Translations under genes and position numbers: made by a program
NCBI RefSeq assembly: GCF_014647795.1
Contig: NZ_BMPW01000009.1
Location: 1-64,000, forward strand
DNA: 64,000 nucleotides
Source of the DNA: Actinoplanes campanulatus
GTDB taxonomy: Bacteria > Actinomycetota > Actinomycetes > Mycobacteriales > Micromonosporaceae
Direction of reading: 5' to 3'
Notes under the pieces: model-generated
What the model was told of the DNA's origin: nothing
Seen by the model: only the letters and a program-made list of their open reading frames with translations
Databases searched by the model: none
Part shown: in pieces, positions 1-7,025 of the stretch
Layout of the letters: each line of letters opens with the position of its first letter
Numbering within the stretch: position 1 is the first letter of the stretch

Positions 1-1911
1 TCCTGACCCTTGCGCGGCCTCGACTGCCCGGGCCGCGGCGCTGTCGGCGGCCGCGAGAGACTGGGCGGCCTCGTCCGCGCGTCGAGAAGCCAATTCTGCG
101 TCGGCCTCGACCTTCGCAAGATTGATCTCTTCGATCGCGGTCTGAAGCGCGTGGTCTGCCCATCGACTGACATCACCGGGGTTGAGGGGCATCGATGCCA
201 GCAGGGAGATGGGGGCGCGTCCGAGTACGGCGCCATGATCAGCGTTGAACGTCTCCAGCGTTCGCCGGGCCTCGGCGTCTCGCGCTGCGACGAGCTGCTG
301 GTCTGTCTCGACCTGCCGTTCGGCATCGGCGAGCTCCGTCGCGGCGGAGTGGTGTCTATTTTCGGCCTGTTCCTGCGCGCGTATGAGTGCCTCGACGTCG
401 GCATTCGCCGTGCGAATCTTGCGGACAGTGGTGTCTCGCTGGTGGACCCAGGTCGATACCGGCTCGGCGGCGGCCTGAACGCCGTCGGCTTCAAGCTGCG
501 CATCCTGATCGAGTTCTGCGGCCAGTAGGCTGGTCACTTGGCGTAGGGGTTCACAGAACGCCTCGGCCTTGACGACCTGGGCGTGCTGGCGTGCCGTTTC
601 GGCAAGTGCTGACACATGCCGGGCGCTAGCGGTAAAGACTTCGGTGGCCGTGTCTAGCTCGTCTTGGGCGCGGTCGGACTCCCGGCGCCGTTGGTCTGCA
701 TGGGCGGCAGCTACTCTCGCCGTTTCGTGGGCAGCTTTTACCATTTCGGTCATGGACGGCAGATGGCGGCCCTGATGACCCTGGGTTCGGCCCCTCAGCA
801 CCTCGGCGCTGATGCGAAGCTTCGCCAGCTCCTCATCAGCCTCACGGTGTGCCTGATCCGCCGCGGCTTGACGGAGCTTCTCCTCGCCCGTCTCGCGTTC
901 CAGGTCAGCGGCAGCGGCTTCAGCTCGGCCGAGCTCAGCGGCCGCAGCTAAGACGGCGAAAGCGATTACTGCTGCAGCGTTGTCGGCATAGCGGACGTAC
1001 AAACCGGAGAGCCGAACCAGCAGGTCCCGTTCCTGACCAGCCTTGTCGACCTTGCCCTGTAGATCCTCGAGCTGGCCAAGGTTGTTCGCCAGAAGCCCGG
1101 TGTATTGGGACGGAAGGGCCGGCAGTGCGGAAGTCAGCGTGCTGTGCATCTCGTTCGCAGTCATGCGGTCGTTGACGCGCACGCTGCGCAGCGCCCGTAG
1201 CACACTGGTCATCGCGTCCATCTGATCGCTGTCGATCTTCGGGAACAGCTGAGCACGTACGGCCTCGGCATAGGCCGCGTCGTCCTGAACTCTGGTGCGC
1301 TGCCGGTTGGCGGCCTTCAACAGGCGATCGTGCGAGGTGAACATCTGGCCGTCGAGGGCAGTGAGCTGCTCAGTCAGCCCGTCGATGTCGACGGGTACGG
1401 CGTCACGTTGAAGAATGAGTTCGCCGCCGACGCGGGCGGGCACGATGAACCATGCCAGCTCCGCTCGGTCGGAATTCGCGCCGCGCCACCTGATCCACAA
1501 GCCGAGCGTGAGCCACTGCGTCACCTCGTTGGTGCCGCGCAAGCCGAACTCCAGCCACCACAGACCTGTCTTCTCCCGATCCGGGTTGCGGTTGTGATGA
1601 CGCTCGGCCAACGTCCCACTGCCGCGCTGTGACATCGACAACGCGGACGGGCGTACATCACCGTCGAGCATCGTCGGAAACCACTGACCGCTGGTGAGCG
1701 ACTTGCCGGACCCGTTGGGGCCGACGAGTGCGGTCCAGCCGTTGCGGAACAAGAACTGTTCGTCGATCCACGCCCAGGAGTTCACGACGCCGGCCCGGAC
1801 CGGCTGCCAGCGGCCGATAGCACCCGGTTCCGCCTCGACACTGAGCGGGCGAGAAGAGTTGAGGCCGTCGAACAAGGTGACCTCTGAGGGCCGCTTGGGC
1901 TGTTCAGTCAT
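1..1911 (-). CDS. jetC: Wadjet type II SMC-like ATPase JetC, partial (3' end outside window)
   Basis: SMC/Rad50-like ATPase of the TIGR02680 family, the motor of type II Wadjet, which restricts circular plasmids. The reverse strand reads open for 637 codons from an ATG at 1911 to the left edge with no stop. A Walker A motif GPNGSGKS lies at residues 64-71, after a typical short N-terminal strand region. From about residue 230 onward the protein becomes Ala/Glu/Arg-rich and heptad-like, as expected for the first coiled-coil arm; the hinge, second arm, signature and Walker B lie beyond the edge. The start overlaps the jetB stop by 8 bp, so translation is probably coupled. Family assignment rests on this ATPase together with its two DUF2397/DUF2398 neighbours; the nuclease subunit JetD (DUF2399) should be the next gene leftward and cannot be seen. 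Confidence 0.88.
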   Translation of the reverse strand, partial: MTEQPKRPSEVTLFDGLNSSRPLSVEAEPGAIGRWQPVRAGVVNSWAWIDEQFLFRNGWTALVGPNGSGKSLTSGQWFPTMLDGDVRPSALSMSQRGSGTLAERHHNRNPDREKTGLWWLEFGLRGTNEVTQWLTLGLWIRWRGANSDRAELAWFIVPARVGGELILQRDAVPVDIDGLTEQLTALDGQMFTSHDRLLKAANRQRTRVQDDAAYAEAVRAQLFPKIDSDQMDAMTSVLRALRSVRVNDRMTANEMHSTLTSALPALPSQYTGLLANNLGQLEDLQGKVDKAGQERDLLVRLSGLYVRYADNAAAVIAFAVLAAAAELGRAEAAAADLERETGEEKLRQAAADQAHREADEELAKLRISAEVLRGRTQGHQGRHLPSMTEMVKAAHETARVAAAHADQRRRESDRAQDELDTATEVFTASARHVSALAETARQHAQVVKAEAFCEPLRQVTSLLAAELDQDAQLEADGVQAAAEPVSTWVHQRDTTVRKIRTANADVEALIRAQEQAENRHHSAATELADAERQVETDQQLVAARDAEARRTLETFNADHGAVLGRAPISLLASMPLNPGDVSRWADHALQTAIEEINLAKVEADAELASRRADEAAQSLAAADSAAARAVEAAQGSG

Positions 1912-3205
1912 GGCTACCGTCCTGCGTGAAAAGGTCGTCGGTGATGGCGGGTGCCGAGACATGCCGCTCGGGGCTGCTCAGGCGGACCTGCCAGTAGAAG
2001 TGAGCGCCGGTGGGAACCCACTCGTCGCAACTGTCGGCTCTACGGGCAAGAACACCCGCCCGTACCAGCGTGATCAGCGCGTCCTTGGTCAATACCTGGA
2101 TCGAGCCGGCGGCACGGTGGCTCCTCGCCCAGTCACTGTGATCGGACATCGCCTGTTCGATCACGGCCTGGCACTGCTCGGTACGCACGCTTTCGGGCCT
2201 GTTGACGCCCAGCCAGTGCACGATCAGGAGCGCCGCCTGCCCTCGGATCGACTGAGACTGCGGGAAGTCCAGATCCGTCGTGGCTCGATCCGCGTCGCAG
2301 GTGAGCCAGACATTGCGCCGTACGAAGCAATTCAGCCCGGCTACCATCGCGGTTTGCAGGGCCTGCCGCCGCCCACCCGAGGTGGACAGATACCGGGCCA
2401 CCGGGCCATCGTGGTTCAGCGCAACGGCAGCGTCATCCAGTACGGCTCGCAGCGCCCGGTGGCGTCGCTGCAGATCATGCTGGCTCTCGGAGGCATGCTC
2501 GGAAAGATCCTGCTGGTCCTGGCAGAGCACGGCGACGTGGGAACTCGGCTGATCGAGGTCGACAGGCATCTGGGAGATAGCCGTCACCGCCAGGAAGTCG
2601 TTCAGCCGTTCTGGGTCACAAGTGATCACCACGTCATTGCTGGCGTCGTGCTCGCCGGCTGACAGGGGCCGATCAGTGCTGATGACATGCCAGTACCGCA
2701 GTAGCTCCAGCGCTTCGACGAACGCCCGCCGGTTCTGGTCGGCGCCAGCCTTCGATTCGCCGGCCTCGGTGACAACTCTGAACCGGGGAAGGGCGGCTCG
2801 CGCGGACTCGCCGGCGCATACCCGGATGACTTCGCGCTGAAGGTCGCCGTAGGTGGCCACAGGTCGACGCCACAGCTGCTCTCCGATCAAGCTGAGCAGA
2901 ACCAGGACCAGCGGCGATGATGGGCCACCGCCGGGGCCGGCCAGCACGCAGCGGTCCCGCGGTGGCGACTCCCGGCGTTTGAACAGCCTGATGTAACGCC
3001 CGAACTCCGATACTTTGACGTGCCATCCCGCGTTGCTCTGGAACCAGCGAGGCAGTTCCTTCTCGCTGTGCCGAGCCAGCCGGTAGACGTCCGGCCGCGA
3101 CTCCTCCGTCAGCAGCGGCTCGTGAAGAAGGGCCGAGATGATCGGCGTCAGCTCGCTGCTGTGCGGATCTTCAGGCAGATCGAACGCGGTGTCCAAATCG
3201 ATCAT
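1904..3205 (-). CDS. jetB: Wadjet type II subunit JetB (DUF2398, TIGR02678)
   Basis: 433-residue DUF2398 protein, probably the kite-like or accessory subunit that binds the SMC-like JetC. The N-terminal third carries the family's hallmark run: a leucine/proline stretch ending LLTEES, then PDVYRLARH, ELPRWFQ and GWHVKV, followed by a basic RLFKR segment. Length is normal for the family. The ATG at 3205 overlaps the jetA stop in an ATGA arrangement, and the 3' end overlaps jetC by 8 bp, giving a compact jetA-jetB-jetC order on the minus strand. Nothing looks truncated. In Wadjet the complex is thought to extrude DNA and let JetD cut circular plasmids; that role is taken from the characterised family, not seen here. 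Confidence 0.9.
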   Translation of the reverse strand: MIDLDTAFDLPEDPHSSELTPIISALLHEPLLTEESRPDVYRLARHSEKELPRWFQSNAGWHVKVSEFGRYIRLFKRRESPPRDRCVLAGPGGGPSSPLVLVLLSLIGEQLWRRPVATYGDLQREVIRVCAGESARAALPRFRVVTEAGESKAGADQNRRAFVEALELLRYWHVISTDRPLSAGEHDASNDVVITCDPERLNDFLAVTAISQMPVDLDQPSSHVAVLCQDQQDLSEHASESQHDLQRRHRALRAVLDDAAVALNHDGPVARYLSTSGGRRQALQTAMVAGLNCFVRRNVWLTCDADRATTDLDFPQSQSIRGQAALLIVHWLGVNRPESVRTEQCQAVIEQAMSDHSDWARSHRAAGSIQVLTKDALITLVRAGVLARRADSCDEWVPTGAHFYWQVRLSSPERHVSAPAITDDLFTQDGSHD

Positions 3206-4716
3206 TTGGCACCTGTCAATACGGGTTCATGGCCGATCTGCGAGATTTCGATCCGGACGTCGGGCGCCGTCAGGAATCCATCACCTGCGCGCACCCGGTG
3301 CACCACTCCAGGTCGGCCCGCGGCCAGCCGAAGCCGACATCGAAGAGTCAACGCCTCGCCGTACCCAAGATCCGGGTCGAAACCGTCCATCGCCTCCTCC
3401 ATCAACTCGACCAGGATCTCAAGGTGCTCGTCGTCGACACCGGTGAAGAAGTCCAGGCCCACGACCCCCGGGGTCACCAGGCCGGCAGACAAGTCGGCCC
3501 AACGCGCCATCTCAGCCAGGGCAGCCTGCTCTTCCGCTTCCCGCTTGAGCGCAAGATTCTCCAACTGCCGCGCGGCACGCGGGCCCGGCGCCGCAGTGCT
3601 CGGCCGGCGGCCGAGCACGACGGGCGTGGCGACGCCCGGTGTGTGCTCGGACGATTCCGCCGGCCGCACGTCGTCCTCGTCACTGCTGCCCCGGGGATGC
3701 TGAGCAGCCCACAGCCCCGTCGCCGCAGCAAACACCGCATACGCGTCGGAGTCGTTCTCCTGGGCGTGAATCATGTAAGCCAGCTGCCGGAAGTCTGCGG
3801 CAAGATCACTCGCGCGGTGAGCGGCGTAATAGCGACGCATGATGGCAGACAGCAGCGCGTCGATGGCGAAATTCGCCGAGTCGATGATCTTATCGATGTT
3901 GCCGCCCTGCACGAACCATGCGTCCAGGCTCTTCAGTTGCGTCACGGCGTCATCGACCCACGCCGTGGTGTCAGCCAACACGGCGCCGGCACCCGGAGCG
4001 GCAGCTTCGGCGATGACTTCGTATCCCGTCAGGCGGACGTCGTCCAAGATGCGCCGTAAAGGATTCAATGCTGCCTGCGTGTGCTGAACGAACTGCCGCA
4101 AAACAGTCATGATTCGGCGCCGGCTTTCGCCGAACACCTCATCGTCGGTGACGTCATGCTGGTTGAGCATGCGAGTCGCCTCGTAGTAATCACCAGCAGC
4201 ATTAAGGAGCTGCGCGACATGCGACCGCACCGTCGCAACATCCAATGCCAGCCGCTCCGGCTCGTCGTGAAAATGCAAGAGCAGCTGACGCAGCGTCTCC
4301 TGGATGGAATCGATCAACCGCGGCGGCAGAGCCAGTACACGGTTAAGATCATTAACTGCGTCCCGGACGGACCGCACGATAATGCGGCCCTTCTTACTAA
4401 GTGACCACGCCTCCTGCCTGCGATGCCCGTCACGCAAGTCCTCTCGCGCGGCCGTCGGGCTAAGAAACGCCAGAACAAGACGCATCTGAACCAGCTCGTC
4501 AAGGCGATCACGAAGAAGCTCCGAGGTCATCGGCTCCCCGTAGCCCTCGTCGGCCATCTGCGCCGCGATGTCCTGCATCGTGGACATCGCAGAGGTGCCG
4601 CTGAGCCGGAGTAGCGCAGACAGTACAGCCGCGTAGTCCTCGCGGGCATCGCCCCGAGGCTCCCCGGCAAATCTCCACATGTCCGGCTCGATACCCCGCC
4701 ACCAGTCCGCGTTCAT
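3202..4716 (-). CDS. jetA: Wadjet type II subunit JetA (DUF2397, TIGR02677)
   Basis: 504-residue DUF2397 protein, corresponding to the kleisin-like subunit of type II Wadjet. It begins MNADWWRGIEPDMWRF and is rich in helices, with a winged-helix-like segment (residues about 25-90) followed by a long helical middle (about 100-330). A region around 345-390 is rich in Ser, Asp, Pro and Ala and probably forms a linker. The start at 4716 is preceded by a strong GGGAGG ribosome site about 6 bases away, so this is the first gene of the operon. Length matches the family. The promoter should lie in the 4717-5183 gap, which it shares with the divergent AbrB-like/integrase pair. Confidence 0.87.
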   Translation of the reverse strand: MNADWWRGIEPDMWRFAGEPRGDAREDYAAVLSALLRLSGTSAMSTMQDIAAQMADEGYGEPMTSELLRDRLDELVQMRLVLAFLSPTAAREDLRDGHRRQEAWSLSKKGRIIVRSVRDAVNDLNRVLALPPRLIDSIQETLRQLLLHFHDEPERLALDVATVRSHVAQLLNAAGDYYEATRMLNQHDVTDDEVFGESRRRIMTVLRQFVQHTQAALNPLRRILDDVRLTGYEVIAEAAAPGAGAVLADTTAWVDDAVTQLKSLDAWFVQGGNIDKIIDSANFAIDALLSAIMRRYYAAHRASDLAADFRQLAYMIHAQENDSDAYAVFAAATGLWAAQHPRGSSDEDDVRPAESSEHTPGVATPVVLGRRPSTAAPGPRAARQLENLALKREAEEQAALAEMARWADLSAGLVTPGVVGLDFFTGVDDEHLEILVELMEEAMDGFDPDLGYGEALTLRCRLRLAAGRPGVVHRVRAGDGFLTAPDVRIEISQIGHEPVLTGAK

Positions 4717-4781
4717 GTTCCTCCCAGGACACCGCTCATGGTTGTCGCCAGCATGTTGGCAGATGGGTACGACAAAAATGT

Positions 4782-4803
4782 AATAGCGTACATATGTGCT
4801 ATT
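4782..4803. promoter_or_regulatory. Inverted repeat with ACATATGT core, candidate operator 1
   Basis: AATAGC and GCTATT arms enclose a 10-base spacer that contains the palindrome ACATATGT. It lies 66 bp upstream of the jetA start, a typical operator position. The core recurs 114 bp away. Confidence 0.45.
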
Positions 4804-4902
4804 CCAGTGAAGCGCTGAGATCTCCGGAAGAGCAGTTCACAGGGCTGAAGAGATAGCGCAGCCTGGTTTCAAGATCGCAACCGGTGTAGGTAATCCTTCT
4901 TA

Positions 4903-4912
4903 AACATATGTT
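4903..4912. promoter_or_regulatory. Palindrome AACATATGTT, candidate operator 2
   Basis: Perfect 10-bp palindrome sharing the ACATATGT core with the site at 4790-4797. Both are rare words in DNA of this base composition, which argues for selection rather than chance. Confidence 0.4.
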
Positions 4913-5183
4913 CGAAAAGGGTATTGCGAGATCGAGGGGGTGACCGTTTGGTGGCTTTTAGATTGTCGCGCCGGTCTCCGGGTCGGCTCGTATGGAGCGC
5001 AGCCCTCTGGTGATCATTCAGGTGTTTCGGCCCTGTCGCGTACTGGTTGCCGCGGACAACCGAAGACAACCCCAGCCAACTAGCCATCAAGGGTTGCCTC
5101 AGGTGTTCTGGAACAAAGATCGAAATCCGCCGAAGAACCAGGCAGCGGACCCGATCCACCCACACCGCGAGGAGGTGCGCTCC

Positions 5184-5654
5184 ATGCGCGACCACCGGGC
5201 GAACCCAGCGCCAGCAACCACCGCGCGAACCCCCGACCGAGTAGCGGCAGACCTGTCCGTCGCGCCCATGCCGATACCCGGCGCCACTCAACACCAACGC
5301 GTCCGCCCACACCACTACGCCGTAGCCGCCGTCGACAACCACGGCCGCATTGCGGCGGCAGAACTCCTGCAATCACTGGGCTGGAATCCAGGCGACATCA
5401 TCACCTTCACCATCAACGCCGAACAGTTGATCGTTGCCGGCCGCGTCGCCGCCCGACTTGAAGACACCACCCCGAGCCGAATCCTGCGCCGCCGCGGCCA
5501 CCTCTACCTGCCGGCCAACATCCGGCACCGCACAGCCATCTCCGCCGGCGACCGCCTACTGCTGACCGCCGATCACGCCGGCACCCTCCGGATCTTCCCC
5601 ACCCAACTCGTGGCCCGGATCCTGCACCCCTACCTCACCCAACAGCAGCCATGA
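5184..5654 (+). CDS. AbrB/SpoVT-like DNA-binding protein
   Basis: 156-residue protein with a likely swapped-hairpin AbrB/MazE/SpoVT-type domain in its C-terminal two thirds: a GWNPGDIITFTI strand pair, a DTTPSRILRRRGHLYLPA segment and GDRLLLTADHAGTLRIFPT near the end. The first 45 residues are Ala/Pro/Thr-rich and probably disordered. The ATG at 5184 was chosen because GAGGAGG lies 9 bases upstream; an upstream in-frame start at 4992 would add a low-complexity leader with no ribosome site. The stop overlaps the integrase start (ATGA), so the two proteins are translationally coupled. Such pairs of an AbrB-like protein and a tyrosine recombinase are common in actinomycetes. It may regulate or recruit the recombinase; that is inference. 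Confidence 0.7.
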   Translation: MRDHRANPAPATTARTPDRVAADLSVAPMPIPGATQHQRVRPHHYAVAAVDNHGRIAAAELLQSLGWNPGDIITFTINAEQLIVAGRVAARLEDTTPSRILRRRGHLYLPANIRHRTAISAGDRLLLTADHAGTLRIFPTQLVARILHPYLTQQQP

Positions 5655-6778
5655 ACCAGCCGGACACCGACTCGACTGATCCGAACGAAGCCAACATCGC
5701 CCTGGTCAACGCCCTCATGGCCCAACTCAACGTCACCCGCGACCAGCTCGACCGCGCCGGCATGACCCCGATCCGGCCCGTTCCCACCTTCACCGAATAC
5801 ATCCCACAAGTCAGAGCCGCCGTCACCGCCGGAACCCTGCGCGCCTACGACACCTACTGGCAGCGCATCAGCACCCACTGGGGCGACCGGCGCCTCAACG
5901 AACCCACTCCCACCGAAATCAAAGAACTCGCCCAACTCGCCCGCCAGAACGCCATCACCCGCCGCAACTCCCGCGGCGGCGGCTCCGCAGCTGAACACCT
6001 CATCGCCGCACTGCGATGCATCTACCAACACGCCATCAACGACCGGCTTCTCGGCGCCAACGACAACCCCGCCGCCCGTGTCCGCAAACCCCGCCGACAG
6101 CCGAGCCTGCGTGAAGCATTACCCGAACGAGCGATCGCCGACATCGTCAAGGTCACCTCCGAAACCGGCAACGACCCCGAGCTCGACCTACTCATCCTGC
6201 GCCTGCACCTGGAGACCGCCTGCCGCCAAGGCGGTGCCCTCCACGCCCACCGCCATGACCTCGACACCGACCAATGCCTCATCCGGCTCCATGAAAAAGG
6301 CCAAACCCAACGCTGGCAACCGATCTCCCCGACACTCACCCGCGCCCTCGTCGCCCACTTCGACACCCGCGGCGACGGCAACCCCGCAAGCCAGATCCTG
6401 CGCTACCGCAACGGCCGACCCGTCGGCAAGCGCCGCTACGACAACATCTGGAAACGGATCCGCACCCACCTACGCTGGGCCGACACCCACCAGATCAGCG
6501 CCCACTGGCTACGCCACACCACCCTCACCTGGGTCGAACGGCACTTCGGGCAGTCGATCGCCCAGCGCTACGCCGGCCACACCGACTCCAGCCGCCAAGC
6601 CACCATCAGCGTGTACACCAAAGCCACCCAAGCCGAAGTCGCCCAAGCACTGTCCGCACTCACCGGCGAGACACATCCACTGGCGACGGCCGAACACATG
6701 ACGGCGCTGCTGACTGCCAGGTTCCTACAAACCGCACACGACGGCGCGACCACATCAGCAGAAGCCAGCCCCCGCTGA
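5651..6778 (+). CDS. Tyrosine recombinase / phage-type integrase
   Basis: 375-residue site-specific recombinase. Residues about 45-140 form the SAM-like core-binding domain, and the catalytic domain follows with Arg192 (ETACRQGG), His285-x-x-Arg288 (HWLRH), His310 (AGHTD) and the nucleophile Tyr322 (VYTKA). All expected catalytic positions apart from the less conserved lysine can be placed, so the enzyme should be active. It is coupled to the AbrB-like gene by an ATGA overlap and reads away from the Wadjet operon. It could move the surrounding island, or be a stable chromosomal recombinase family common in actinomycetes. No attachment-site pair was found inside the window. Confidence 0.9.
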   Translation: MNQPDTDSTDPNEANIALVNALMAQLNVTRDQLDRAGMTPIRPVPTFTEYIPQVRAAVTAGTLRAYDTYWQRISTHWGDRRLNEPTPTEIKELAQLARQNAITRRNSRGGGSAAEHLIAALRCIYQHAINDRLLGANDNPAARVRKPRRQPSLREALPERAIADIVKVTSETGNDPELDLLILRLHLETACRQGGALHAHRHDLDTDQCLIRLHEKGQTQRWQPISPTLTRALVAHFDTRGDGNPASQILRYRNGRPVGKRRYDNIWKRIRTHLRWADTHQISAHWLRHTTLTWVERHFGQSIAQRYAGHTDSSRQATISVYTKATQAEVAQALSALTGETHPLATAEHMTALLTARFLQTAHDGATTSAEASPR

Positions 6779-7025
6779 TATCCAGACAGCGGCGAACACG
6801 CTCGACGACGGGCCACCCGAACGGGACAGACCGATCACTATCTCGACAACCCCGCTCGAGGCGCCCACCAACTCACCAGGCACTCACCGAATCAAATCGG
6901 TGTTGGCGGTCAGTGGAAACTCCCCGATGCGGCCGAGGCGGAGCCCCAGACCCGAACCATGTCCATCGATGCCATCATCCGGTAAGCCCATTCCGTGCCA
7001 CTCGCCGTAACCTCATGATGACGGA
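6779..7025. other. Intergenic gap, no gene seen
   Basis: About 250 bp between the integrase stop and the NTPase start. I see no coding pattern or strong hairpin; it presumably holds the NTPase promoter. Confidence 0.5.

Larger units (their letters stand above)
4717..5183. promoter_or_regulatory. Divergent intergenic region between jetA and AbrB-like gene
   Basis: 467 bp without a credible gene, noticeably richer in A/T than its surroundings. It must hold the promoter of jetABC (leftward) and of the AbrB-like/integrase pair (rightward). Two copies of the 8-bp palindrome ACATATGT occur here, at 4790-4797 and 4904-4911. The first sits inside a larger inverted repeat with AATAGC (4782-4787) and GCTATT (4798-4803) as arms; the second extends to the perfect 10-mer AACATATGTT (4903-4912). 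Function as operators is inference. Confidence 0.5.

Noticed and set aside
4869-5372. 167-codon reading frame on the minus strand across the AbrB-like gene start
   Set aside because: Antisense to a gene with a good ribosome site and family similarity; composition is Arg/Val/Gly-rich without motifs.
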